DNA from: a virus
Length of the DNA stretch: 23,885 bases
Direction: 5' to 3' (one strand)
IMG/VR virus record: IMGVR_UViG_3300046011_003259
Span: 1 to 23,885 of that record
The position numbers and the translations under genes were made by a program. How positions within the stretch are numbered: position 1 is the first letter of the stretch; each line of letters opens with the position of its first letter. Below, one piece after another: positions 1 through 6,060 of this stretch. The notes under the pieces are model-generated. The model ran no database searches and was not told where the DNA came from. It saw only the letters and a program-made list of their open reading frames with translations.

Positions 1-47
1 GAAAGGCTCCAGCGTGGCTTTTTTCCGTCGTGCTTTGTGCCGATCAT
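1..47 (-). CDS. 5' end of probable DUF5664-type dATP/dGTP diphosphohydrolase (partial)
   Basis: Only the first 15 codons lie in the window; the gene runs off the left edge. The start ATG (47-45) overlaps the NinB stop as ATGA, so it is the next gene of the leftward operon. The visible N-terminus reads MIGTKHDGKKPRWSL. A K-x-D-x-x-K-P-R-W-x-L start is typical of the phage DUF5664 family (dATP/dGTP diphosphohydrolase, N-terminal domain), proteins thought to act on purine deoxynucleotides during phage DNA synthesis. The family call rests on this short motif alone; the sequence left of the window would settle it. Confidence 0.55.
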   Translation of the reverse strand, partial: MIGTKHDGKKPRWSL

Positions 48-481
48 GTGATCTCTCCGGTGTCTGGGTCGATGAATTCTGGCGCTGTGAACTTCACGCC
101 TTGCTGCGCACCGAAGGCCTCGATCAGTTCTTGAAGCTCACACATTTCGGGCTTGGTCATGTTGCTGGTGGATTTTCCCAGGGCAACAAAGCCGCCGTCG
201 ATGCCTGGAACGACGTCCTGCTTGGTCAAGGCAGCGGTAAGCACATCCTTCCAGTTTTCTGGGGTCAGCTTCCTGCCGTACCAGTTCACTTGTTTACTGA
301 CGTCGGTCAGCATGGCCCACAAACGTGAGTTCTGGGCAAGCGTGCGGGTCTCCGGCCGAACCTCCACGACCATCCGGTGGCCAGCCATCAGGGATGCTTT
401 GATCAGTGGCCAGATCTGCTGAGTCAGGATTTTGTGAGCCTGGACTGGCTCGAACAGCGTGATCTTGATGCGGTCGGTCAT
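44..481 (-). CDS. ninB: NinB-family recombination protein
   Basis: A 145-residue protein matching lambda NinB (Orf) in size and pattern. NinB binds single-stranded DNA and helps load recombinases, standing in for host RecFOR functions. Family marks are the R-T-L-A-Q-N-S-R-L-W-A-M-L-x-D-V-S-K-Q-V block (residues 46-64), the W-Y-G-R-K-L-x-x-E-N-W-K block (67-78), A-L-x-K-Q-D-V-V-P (84-92), G-K-S-T-S-x-M (102-108) and L-I-E-A-F-G (119-124). The start chosen is the ATG at 481, which overlaps the preceding gene's stop as ATGA; an in-frame upstream start at 511 would run deep into that gene. It sits after the O/P-like replication genes, as nin-region genes do in lambdoid phages. Confidence 0.93.
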   Translation of the reverse strand: MTDRIKITLFEPVQAHKILTQQIWPLIKASLMAGHRMVVEVRPETRTLAQNSRLWAMLTDVSKQVNWYGRKLTPENWKDVLTAALTKQDVVPGIDGGFVALGKSTSNMTKPEMCELQELIEAFGAQQGVKFTAPEFIDPDTGEIT

Positions 482-482
482 G

Positions 483-737
483 TCAGGCACTCCCGGACTG
501 CGATCCAGCACTCGTCGGCGCTGAGTGGGGTTTCGTCAAGGTCTGGCGCACGCACTCCAAGATGCGCTCCCGGCCAGGGTTGTCTGGAAATCGCTCGATG
601 GCCGCCAGCATGGACGCAGCCAGGCGCTTGTCGGGCCGGGCGCTCAGTACCAGCCTGCAGCAGCACTCCACGCATTTGAACGAATACGCCCCACTGTGCG
701 GCCGTTGTTTCGATGATTCGCATTGCTGACATGTCAT
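483..737 (-). CDS. small cysteine-rich (Zn-ribbon-like) phage protein
   Basis: An 84-residue protein between the P-like gene and NinB. Two Cys pairs, C3-x2-C6 and C22-x2-C25 followed by C26 and C27, suggest a zinc ribbon. Residues 31-65 look helical. The start ATG (737-735) overlaps the upstream stop as ATGA. A second frame over almost the same stretch (down to 478) is also open, but it lacks the Cys pairs and would start inside the upstream gene. I therefore choose this frame. Similar small proteins are common in phages of beta-proteobacteria, without assigned function. The position in the replication operon suggests a DNA-related role, which is inference. Confidence 0.72.
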   Translation of the reverse strand: MTCQQCESSKQRPHSGAYSFKCVECCCRLVLSARPDKRLAASMLAAIERFPDNPGRERILECVRQTLTKPHSAPTSAGSQSGSA

Positions 738-1264
738 TCTCCCTCCTGCAGGCGCAGCGCCTTTTTGGCCAGATCAACGCTGCCTGCGCTGATTCGAGCG
801 CCAGCCGCCTGCCTGGCCAGAATCTTTCTCGCCCAATCTCGCCCGTCGTTCATGGCCACAAACTCCACCGGGCCGATGGGCTTTTCCTCTGGCGGTGGCA
901 ATCTGCGCGGCTGGTCGTCGCTGAAGGTCTTGCGCGGCATCACGGCTTTGCAGATCGATTCAAACTGTGGAAGGTTCGGCGGGAACTCTGGACAAACCTC
1001 GGTCAGGCGTTTGGCAGCCGTTTCGATGGTGTCCGGTGAATACTTGGCCAGGGTCGATTCCCAGACCAGCATGGCAGCGCGGATTCCCTTGTCCTTGCCG
1101 TTGGCGTCGCGCTCGCCTGTGGAAAACTTGGTGGTGAACAGGCTGCCGTAAGACCCGTGCAAGACCAGAAACAGCTTTCGGATCGTCTGGTTGTCGCCAC
1201 GTGGTGCTGGTTGTTGGCCAGCGTTCTGGATGGCCTGGCTTGCCATTTCAGCGAGGTTATTCAT
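734..1264 (-). CDS. phage replication protein P-like (helicase loader candidate)
   Basis: A 176-residue protein following the O-like gene, the place of lambda P. P-type proteins bring the host replicative helicase DnaB to the initiator at the phage origin. The central part (about residues 27-105) has the pattern of this family: L-F-x-x-L-x-x-x-Y-G-x-x-F, a W-x-x-x-L helix, and P-P-N-L-P-Q-F-E-S-I-C-K (93-104), like the P-x-x-P-x-x-F-x-x-x-C element of lambda P homologues. The ATG at 1264 is chosen because it overlaps the O-like stop by eight bases; a start six codons upstream is possible. Sequence similarity to P is limited, so gene order carries part of the call. Confidence 0.7.
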   Translation of the reverse strand: MNNLAEMASQAIQNAGQQPAPRGDNQTIRKLFLVLHGSYGSLFTTKFSTGERDANGKDKGIRAAMLVWESTLAKYSPDTIETAAKRLTEVCPEFPPNLPQFESICKAVMPRKTFSDDQPRRLPPPEEKPIGPVEFVAMNDGRDWARKILARQAAGARISAGSVDLAKKALRLQEGE

Positions 1265-1961
1265 CGTCGAACACCCCATCAAAGATTGCGCGGGAGGCTG
1301 CAGCGTGCTTGTGCTCGTTGCGGCCAGCAGTCCTGGCTTGGTTCTGTCGCCTCACCCAGTTGCGCCAGGTTGCATCCCAGTCGGTCTTAACGCCCTTTTG
1401 GCCAGGCTGGGCGATCCAGTAGTCTTTGAACTCGTCGAACACCTGTTTTGGCACAAGGTCGGGGCGTTCCTGTTTGCAGAAGTGAAACCAGTCAGTCGGA
1501 AGAAGGCAGTCTGCTGGCAAGCGCGAGCCGCGCTGCTTTCCTGTCTCCTGTTTCTTGGTTACTGGTTCTTGGTTACTGGTTATTGGTTCATGGTTAGGTG
1601 GAGCTTCGTTCACGCTTGGTGCACGGTTCGTGCTTTTCTCTCTACGCTTCGTTTCACGATCAAGGGCGATCTGTTTGTTTTTGTCGGCCTTGGCGTGGTA
1701 GTCCAGAAGCTCGGCCAGGATGCGGTCTTGCACATACTGGCCATCGTCATCCAGTTTAAAAAACCGGCTGAGCACAAACTTGACCGCCTCAACTTCGGCA
1801 TCGGTGCTGGCCCAAGTCCACTCTATGGCATCTTCAAGCGTGGGGAACTTCTCACGGTCGTAGCACGAATCAATCAGAAGCGTGTACGCACCGTGCTGCA
1901 ACATGGACAGCCGTCCGCATTTTTTGGCGTAGTCGCCTAGGTTTCTTTTGTAATAGTGCAT
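1257..1961 (-). CDS. phage replication initiator, O-like with DUF1376-type N-terminus
   Basis: A 234-residue protein. The first 70 residues (M-H-Y-Y-K-R-N-L-G-D-Y start, then L-x-x-L-Q-H-G-A-Y-x-L-L-I-D and a F-V-L-S-R-F-F end) fit the DUF1376/YdaU-type domain of phage replication proteins, a winged-helix-like DNA-binding fold. A polar linker (about 100-145) rich in N, Q, E, P and T follows. The C-terminal part has the F-x-x-Y-W-I-A-x-P-G-x-K-G-x-K-x-D-W-x-A-T-W-R-N-W-V-R block (184-211) common in lambdoid replication initiators. The linker is encoded by a tandem DNA repeat, as in lambda O, whose origin lies inside the gene. The ATG at 1961 has a GAGGAAG ribosome site just upstream; a start five codons earlier is less likely. 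Confidence 0.85.
   Translation of the reverse strand: MHYYKRNLGDYAKKCGRLSMLQHGAYTLLIDSCYDREKFPTLEDAIEWTWASTDAEVEAVKFVLSRFFKLDDDGQYVQDRILAELLDYHAKADKNKQIALDRETKRREKSTNRAPSVNEAPPNHEPITSNQEPVTKKQETGKQRGSRLPADCLLPTDWFHFCKQERPDLVPKQVFDEFKDYWIAQPGQKGVKTDWDATWRNWVRRQNQARTAGRNEHKHAAASRAIFDGVFDDE
1552..1593. repeat. iteron-like tandem repeat inside the O-like gene (candidate origin)
   Basis: Three head-to-tail 14-bp units: TTCTTGGTTACTGG at 1552-1565, the same at 1566-1579, and TTATTGGTTCATGG at 1580-1593. Each unit is two heptamers of the form TTnnTGG, six in all. The period is not a multiple of three, so the coded peptide does not repeat in step with the DNA. That points to selection on the DNA. 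Lambdoid origins lie in the O gene as repeated initiator-binding sites; this is the matching position. Initiator binding is inferred. Confidence 0.65.
1621..1637. other. perfect 5-bp hairpin with T-run near the iterons
   Basis: GCACG (1621-1625), loop GTT, CGTGC (1629-1633), then TTTT. Read on the plus strand it resembles a weak intrinsic terminator, antisense to the O-like gene and 27 bases from the repeat array. It could be a structural element of the origin or chance; the stem is short. Confidence 0.3.
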
Positions 1962-2065
1962 TGCACTTCCTCGCAAACCCTCCAGAAAGACTTACGGCAG
2001 GCGGGAGGTTCGCTTTTCGAGTGGGTAGCTACTCCCACCCTAGCCGGGTCTTGCATCACTTTACC
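1962..2065. other. 104-bp gap between Cro-like and O-like genes, with a hairpin
   Basis: No open frame of note. It holds the ribosome site of the O-like gene (GGAGG and GAGGAAG on the minus strand) and one inverted repeat: GTGGG at 2021-2025 and CCCAC at 2034-2038 around the self-complementary octamer GTAGCTAC (2025-2032). In lambdoid phages this position, after cro, carries nut-site and terminator signals. The hairpin here has no T-run, so an antitermination or pausing role is only a guess. Confidence 0.4.
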
Positions 2066-2278
2066 TCAGACGACCAGGTCGCTCAAGGACTTTCGGAAGG
2101 CCGCGCCGAACTTCTTTTCCAGCACTGGCCGCCACTTGTGGGCCACGCCATTTCGCGCCCAGGCTTGGACGGCCGGGCCATTGGGCACGCCAAGGGCTTT
2201 GGCCAGCTTGGTGTAGCTGCCAGCCTGCTTGTGCGCGAAGGCATAGACCTGCTCGTAATACTGATCGTCTTTGTTCAT
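2066..2278 (-). CDS. Cro/YdaS-like helix-turn-helix repressor
   Basis: A 70-residue basic protein, first gene of the leftward operon. Residues 21-50 form a helix-turn-helix: the Y-T-K-L-A-K-A-L-G-V helix, a short turn at P-N-G-P, and the A-V-Q-A-W-A-R-N-G-V recognition helix, followed by the R-P-V-L-E-K-K-F-G block usual in YdaS/Cro-type phage proteins. Such proteins bind operators at the early control region and damp early transcription. The gene starts next to the AT-rich control region with repeated CTATAA sites, its likely target. No SD is obvious before the ATG and the nearest TATAGT (2292-2287) leaves only a short leader. No CI-type repressor is visible beside it. Confidence 0.82.
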   Translation of the reverse strand: MNKDDQYYEQVYAFAHKQAGSYTKLAKALGVPNGPAVQAWARNGVAHKWRPVLEKKFGAAFRKSLSDLVV

Positions 2279-2400
2279 GGTGCTGGACTATAACAGAAAA
2301 TCACAGCGCCTATAAAATTATTTTTCCGAGGGACTATAAAATTTTGTTTTTATGGTGTATGATTCGTTTCACCAACAACCACCCACGAAAGGTAAACACG
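2279..2400. promoter_or_regulatory. divergent early control region with three CTATAA repeats
   Basis: A 122-bp AT-rich region between the leftward Cro-like gene and the rightward early operon. CTATAA occurs at 2288-2293, 2310-2315 and 2334-2339, 22 and 24 bp apart; the first and third copies sit in GGACTATAA, and the second and third in CTATAAAATT. On the minus strand these give TATAGT boxes (2292-2287, 2338-2333) that could serve as -10 elements for the Cro-like operon. On the plus strand TATGAT at 2358-2363 is a good -10, but the -35 near 2335 is poor. AAAGG at 2388-2392 is the ribosome site for the first rightward gene. The three spaced repeats suggest an operator set for the Cro-like protein. 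Confidence 0.6.
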
Positions 2401-2586
2401 ATGCAAGACGACTTTTACATAAACGCGGTGAACGGCAACGCCGTCATCATCAGCTATAACGAGGAGCACCTGTCCATGGGCGTGTTCTTCAAAGGCGGTC
2501 ACGTCCGCATAGACCTGACGCCAGCGCAGGCCCAGGAACTGATCAACGCAATCACCCAGACTTTGAACCAGGAGACAACAGCATGA
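2401..2586 (+). CDS. small hypothetical protein, first gene of the rightward early operon
   Basis: A 61-residue acidic protein of unknown function. The ATG at 2401 follows an AAAGG ribosome site with eight bases between, and is preferred over an in-frame start at 2344, which would lie upstream of the probable transcription start. The N-terminal half looks like a small beta-sheet (residues 4-38); the C-terminal half is a helix beginning L-T-P-A-Q-A-Q-E-L. It overlaps the ERF gene as ATGA, so both are probably translated together. The place right after the promoter is where phages often keep early regulators or host-takeover factors, but nothing in the sequence shows a function. Confidence 0.72.
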   Translation: MQDDFYINAVNGNAVIISYNEEHLSMGVFFKGGHVRIDLTPAQAQELINAITQTLNQETTA

Positions 2587-3236
2587 CAACCGAAAAGCAA
2601 AACGTTTACCAATTGATCTCGTTGGTTGCTGGCGAACTGGCCAACACCGGCATCAGCAAAAACCAAAGAAACAGCCAGGGCATTGGATACAACTTCCGAG
2701 GCATCGACGACGTTTACAACGCCATCGGCCCATTGTTGGCCAAGCATGGCCTGAGCATCCTTCCGCGCACGCTTTCCAGAGATTGTGTGGAGCGCGTAAG
2801 CGGCCAAGGCAAAGCGCTGTTTTATGTGACGGTGGACATGGAGTTCGACTTTGTGAGCGCCCACGACGGAAGCAAGCACACGGTCAAGATGTATGGCGAG
2901 GCCATGGACTCTGGCGACAAGGCAACCAACAAGGCCATGAGCGCAGCTTACAAATACGCCATGTTCCAGGCTTTCTGCATCCCAACAGAAGGCGACAACG
3001 ATGCGGATTCACAGACCCACAACGTGGCAGCAAAACAGACGGTGCCAGCCGGTTACGGTGAGTTCGAGGCAGCCACCCTGCCAGCCATGCGCGAGGCCGC
3101 CATGCAAGGCAGCGAAGCCCTGGCCGCAGCGTTCCAGGCTTTGCCTAAGTCGGCACACAAGGCCGCATTCTGGCAAGCCCAAGGGCCAGCCCTCAAGAAG
3201 GCCGCCAAGACCGCAGACGAGCAGGTAGCAGCATGA
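2583..3236 (+). CDS. erf: ERF-family single-strand annealing protein
   Basis: A 217-residue protein of the Erf family (P22 essential recombination function), which anneals complementary single strands and circularises or recombines phage DNA. Family blocks are visible: Y-N-F-R-G-I-D-D-V-Y-N-A-I-G-P-L-L-A-K-H-G-L (36-57), a beta-rich middle (68-104), and G-E-A-M-D-S-G-D-K-A-T-N-K-A-M-S-A-A-Y-K-Y-A (105-126) leading to a P-T-E-G-D-N-D-A-D (134-142) end of the core. The C-terminal 70 residues are Ala-rich helices, a variable region likely used for partner binding. It sits directly before the YqaJ exonuclease and close to SSB. These three make a phage recombination set like lambda Exo/Beta or P22 Erf with accessory genes. 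Confidence 0.95.
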   Translation: MTTEKQNVYQLISLVAGELANTGISKNQRNSQGIGYNFRGIDDVYNAIGPLLAKHGLSILPRTLSRDCVERVSGQGKALFYVTVDMEFDFVSAHDGSKHTVKMYGEAMDSGDKATNKAMSAAYKYAMFQAFCIPTEGDNDADSQTHNVAAKQTVPAGYGEFEAATLPAMREAAMQGSEALAAAFQALPKSAHKAAFWQAQGPALKKAAKTADEQVAA

Positions 3237-3859
3237 GAGTCATCACTGCAGACCAAGGCACTGAGGAATGGAAACAGGCACGCGTCGGTGTGCCATCCGG
3301 CTCCAAGTTCAGCGACATCATGGCCAAGGGAGGCGGGGCAACCCGCGCCACTTACCTGACCGCCTTGGCATTGGAGCGCATAACCGGGGTACGCGAAGAG
3401 TTCAAGACCACCTTTGCCATGGAGCAGGGCACCGAGCGCGAGCCGTTTGCCCGGTCGGCATACGAGGCCCACACAGGCCAGTTTGTCACCGAGATCGGCT
3501 TCTGCATGCACGACACGCTGCAGGTCGGTGTCAGCCCTGATGGCCTGGTCGGCAAGGTCGGGATGACCGAATACAAGTGCCCGATGCCCAAGACCCACCT
3601 GGAGTATTTGCGGCTTGAGCCAGGCAAGTGCCCGACGGCATACCGCTGGCAGGTGCAGGGCCAGCTCTGGGTGGCCGAGCGCGAGTGGTGCGACTTCGTG
3701 TCCTACAACCCAGATTTTCCAGAAAATGCCCAGCTCATCATTCGCCGGGTGATGCGCGACGAGAAGGCCATCAAGGAGCTGGAGATCGAGGTTCTCAAGT
3801 TCCTCGGGGACATTGAGCGCGAGGTCGAGTTCATTCAGTCTTACAAGGACGCAGCATGA
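3233..3859 (+). CDS. YqaJ/lambda-type 5'-3' exonuclease
   Basis: A 208-residue nuclease of the YqaJ viral recombinase family (PD-(D/E)XK fold), which resects double-stranded ends to give 3' tails for the annealase. The catalytic pattern is complete: E68 and E70 in the G-T-E-R-E helix, D103 in S-P-D-G, E113-Y-K115 as the E-x-K pair, and Q141/Q143 in the W-Q-V-Q-G-Q-L-W helix. The N-terminal Q-G-T-E-E-W-K-Q-A-R-x-G element (8-19) is the usual start of the family. ATGA overlap joins it to ERF upstream and to the next small gene downstream, fitting one co-translated recombination operon. Confidence 0.95.
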   Translation: MRVITADQGTEEWKQARVGVPSGSKFSDIMAKGGGATRATYLTALALERITGVREEFKTTFAMEQGTEREPFARSAYEAHTGQFVTEIGFCMHDTLQVGVSPDGLVGKVGMTEYKCPMPKTHLEYLRLEPGKCPTAYRWQVQGQLWVAEREWCDFVSYNPDFPENAQLIIRRVMRDEKAIKELEIEVLKFLGDIEREVEFIQSYKDAA

Positions 3860-4143
3860 AAGGCCGCGACCTTCGAGACGCTGGCATCGCTGCCGTATCC
3901 ATTGGCCGCGAGGACTGGATCGCCAAGGCACGCGACATGGCCATCTGGATTGCCAAGGAGTCTGGCCAAGTAAGCATCAACGACGTCCGGCATTTGATCG
4001 ACCTGCCGGTCGATTACCACCCAAGCACTTGGGGCGCTGTTTTCAAGAGCAAAGATTTCGAGGCAGTCGGTTACTGCCAAGCCACCCACCCATCGGCCCA
4101 CGCTCGGGTCGTTCGGGTTTACAAACTGAAGGAGCAAGCATGA
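3856..4143 (+). CDS. small conserved phage protein between exonuclease and SSB
   Basis: A 95-residue basic protein. It is mostly helical at the N-terminus (A-R-D-M-A-I-W-I-A-K-E, 25-35) and carries a motif D-L-P-V-D-Y-H-P-S-T-W-G-A-V-F-K (49-64) that I have seen in small proteins of tailed phages near replication genes. The arrangement of helices before a W-G-A-V-F strand would suit a winged-helix DNA-binding fold, but that is inference. Its place between exonuclease and SSB, with ATGA overlaps at both ends, makes a helper role in recombination or replication the best guess. No catalytic motif is visible. Confidence 0.8.
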   Translation: MKGRDLRDAGIAAVSIGREDWIAKARDMAIWIAKESGQVSINDVRHLIDLPVDYHPSTWGAVFKSKDFEAVGYCQATHPSAHARVVRVYKLKEQA

Positions 4144-4562
4144 AAGCACAAGGATTGGCACGCATCGGCAAAGACGCCGAGGTGCGATTTACACCAGGCG
4201 GCACAGCAGTGGCCAACGTCTCGCTGGCGTTCACCTACGGCAAGAAGGGCGACGACGGCAAGCGACCGACGCAGTGGGTCGATGCCTCGATCTGGGGACA
4301 ACGCGCAGAGCCGATGGCACCTTACCTGCTCAAGGGAAAGCAGATCGTGGCGTACCTGGAGGACGTGCACCTGCAGACCTACACCAAAGGTGACGGCACG
4401 CAGAACACCAAAATGGTGGCACGCCTGGCCGATCTGGAATTTGTCTCTGATAATTCAGACCACAAACCAACACAAAAGCCGCAAAGTGCGCCACAATCAC
4501 GTCCAGCGCCAGCACCGCAAGGCTCAGGCTTTGACGACATGGATGACGATATTCCATTCTGA
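4140..4562 (+). CDS. ssb: single-stranded DNA-binding protein
   Basis: A 140-residue SSB. The OB-fold covers about residues 1-107, with G-L-A-R-I-G-K-D-A-E-V-R-F-T-P (5-19), V-A-N-V-S-L-A (24-30), the W-V-D-A-S-I-W-G-Q-R-A-E (46-57) and the Y-L-L-K-G-K-Q-I-V-A-Y-L-E (62-74) blocks. A Pro/Gln/Ser-rich linker (108-130) leads to the acidic tip D-D-M-D-D-D-I-P-F, the standard SSB tail that docks partner proteins. The protein is shorter than chromosomal SSB (about 178 residues), as is usual in phages. The ATG overlaps the upstream stop as ATGA. It coats single strands made during phage replication and by the exonuclease. Confidence 0.96.
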   Translation: MKAQGLARIGKDAEVRFTPGGTAVANVSLAFTYGKKGDDGKRPTQWVDASIWGQRAEPMAPYLLKGKQIVAYLEDVHLQTYTKGDGTQNTKMVARLADLEFVSDNSDHKPTQKPQSAPQSRPAPAPQGSGFDDMDDDIPF

Positions 4563-4590
4563 GATTTTTTACCACCACTGAAAGGCAATC

Positions 4591-4953
4591 ATGAAAGAAG
4601 CATCCAATCGACCAGCATCTGCAGCAACAGACGTGCCTGAGTTCATCTCTGACCTTGATGGCGGCATGTTTGAGCGCATCCTGTCTCAGGCAATGTCAGA
4701 AACCGCTGCCGCAGCAATTGACCACGGAAAGATCGGTGAGGTAACGATCAAGTTCAAGATCGACCGTATTGTTGGCACGCACCAGGTGCGCCTGCAGCAC
4801 GACGTCAAGTTCAAAAAGCCTACAAGCATGGGCAGCGTCAGCGAGGAAACAAGTGGCGCTACGGTACTGCACGTCGGAAAGTACGGCCGCCTGTCCTTGG
4901 CGCAGCCTTCGCTCCTGGAAAACGAGCGCCAGACAAACATGCCCGGCCTGTAA
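4591..4953 (+). CDS. conserved phage protein preceding the DUF2303 gene
   Basis: A 120-residue protein of unknown function. Features are F-I-S-D-L-D-G-G-M-F-E-R (18-29), a helix to about 45, and two or three beta-strands around E-V-T-I-K-F-K-I (49-56) and V-R-L-Q-H-D-V-K-F (66-74), ending in a P-T-S-M-G segment and a polar C-terminus. The pairing with a DUF2303/YfdQ-type gene right downstream recurs in prophages of many proteobacteria. The start follows AAAGG with seven bases between. It stands 28 bases after SSB, so it belongs to the same transcript. A role with YfdQ is inferred from gene order only. Confidence 0.8.
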   Translation: MKEASNRPASAATDVPEFISDLDGGMFERILSQAMSETAAAAIDHGKIGEVTIKFKIDRIVGTHQVRLQHDVKFKKPTSMGSVSEETSGATVLHVGKYGRLSLAQPSLLENERQTNMPGL

Positions 4954-4980
4954 TTCACCATCAACAGAAAGACATCAATC

Positions 4981-5808
4981 ATGTTTGACAAAGAAGCCAT
5001 CAACGCCCTGCAAGAAGGTACGTCCATTGATCAGGCCCGATCTGCCCTGGAGTTCTGCAAAACCACCGACGATTTGGCAGCCCTGCCTAGCGACTTCAAG
5101 CTGCACGACCTGGAGCAATACCAGCAAAACCGCCGACGCGCCCGTGGCGTTATGGCCACTCACAGCTTGAGAGACTTTTCGGCATACACCAAGGTTCACG
5201 CTGAAGCCGGTGCCGTCGTGTTTGTTGATGCAGATGAAATGAGCGCCACAGCTGTTCTGAACCTTGGAACTGCTACTGCGCCAGGTCACACCGACAACCG
5301 CGCCAAGCTGCAACTGAAGCGCACCGCAGCCTACTCGGCATTAAAGTCCCATGCCTCCAGCGGCCAAGCGATCAGCCAACTGAAGGCCGCTGAGTTCTTG
5401 GAAGACTGGCCTGGCCATGTCCAGTGCTTCAATGACGATGGCACTATCACACTGCCAAAGGCCATTGCAGCGATCCGCAAACTGTCCATCGAATCCATGC
5501 GCAATCTGCAGTCCAGCGAGCAGTCGCTCAGCGCCAGCAAAAGCACATTTGAATCGGTGAAGGCAACCAGCGCCGAGCCGATACCAACCACGATTTACTT
5601 TGACTGCGAGCCGTACCACGGCCTGAAGTCGCGCCAGTTTGTTTTGCGCCTGGGCGTGCTGACTGGTGGCGACAAGCCAGCGATCAGCCTGCGCATCGTG
5701 AAGCAAGAACTGCACGACGAAGAAATGGCCAACGAGTTCGCCGACATGGCACGCGAAGCCCTTGGGTCTGAACTACCTGTCTTGATTGGCTCCTATGCCA
5801 GCAAGTAA
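4981..5808 (+). CDS. DUF2303 (YfdQ-type) phage protein
   Basis: A 275-residue protein that I recognise as DUF2303, the YfdQ family of E. coli prophage CPS-53 and many phages; its biochemical function is not known. Typical marks are an N-terminal helical part, L-P-x-D-F-K-L-H-D-L-E (36-46), R-R-R-A-R-G-V-M-x-T (52-61), the F-S-A-Y-T-K region (66-71), V-F-V-D-A-D-E-M-S-A-T-A-V-L-N-L-G (80-96), and A-A-E-F-L-E-D-W (130-137). The middle (175-195) is Ser-rich and the C-terminal part is beta-rich. The upstream ribosome site is weak (GAAAG). Location in the recombination operon suggests DNA metabolism or defence against host nucleases, which is not shown. Confidence 0.88.
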   Translation: MFDKEAINALQEGTSIDQARSALEFCKTTDDLAALPSDFKLHDLEQYQQNRRRARGVMATHSLRDFSAYTKVHAEAGAVVFVDADEMSATAVLNLGTATAPGHTDNRAKLQLKRTAAYSALKSHASSGQAISQLKAAEFLEDWPGHVQCFNDDGTITLPKAIAAIRKLSIESMRNLQSSEQSLSASKSTFESVKATSAEPIPTTIYFDCEPYHGLKSRQFVLRLGVLTGGDKPAISLRIVKQELHDEEMANEFADMAREALGSELPVLIGSYASK

Positions 5809-5832
5809 TCATTCAAAACAAACGGAGCAACT

Positions 5833-6060
5833 ATGAGCACACGCATTTACCTGGTCACCGACGTGGAGACCAATAAACACCGCCTGATTCGCGCAGGCAA
5901 CCAGGCCCAGGCCATCCGGCACGCTGCCCAGACACGATTCGACATCGAGGTGGCTGGCCAGGACGATCTGGTGAGCCTGCTGACCAGCGGAATTCCGGTC
6001 GAGATGGCTGGCGCTGGTGCCACGGTTGACATGTTTGAAGAAGCGCAGGAGGCTGCATGA
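5833..6060 (+). CDS. small conserved phage protein
   Basis: A 75-residue protein with a beta-strand start (R-I-Y-L-V-T-D), R-L-I-R-A-G-N-Q-A-Q-A-I-R-H-A-A (17-32), and a V-A-G-Q-D-D-L-V-S-L-L (40-50) helix, ending in an acidic tail. Small proteins of this type are frequent in early operons of beta- and gammaproteobacterial phages and have no assigned role. The start has a CGGAG ribosome site six bases upstream. The stop overlaps the next start as ATGA, which couples it to the RyR-domain gene. The pattern of one strand, a helix, then a second helix could be a small adaptor domain, but I see no motif that gives a function. Confidence 0.8.
   Translation: MSTRIYLVTDVETNKHRLIRAGNQAQAIRHAAQTRFDIEVAGQDDLVSLLTSGIPVEMAGAGATVDMFEEAQEAA

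Noticed and set aside
478-777. Alternative minus-strand frame over the small Zn-ribbon gene
   Set aside because: Its N-terminus lies inside the P-like gene and it lacks the Cys pairs. The 483-737 frame gives an ATGA join and a plausible fold. Its stop does form an ATGA with NinB, so a frameshift relation was considered but has no slippery site.
1191-1940. Plus-strand frame of 249 codons
   Set aside because: It is antisense to the O-like gene; hydrophobic and Cys-rich but without family resemblance.
3053-3931. Minus-strand frame of 292 codons
   Set aside because: It is antisense to the ERF and YqaJ genes, whose catalytic and family motifs are plain.
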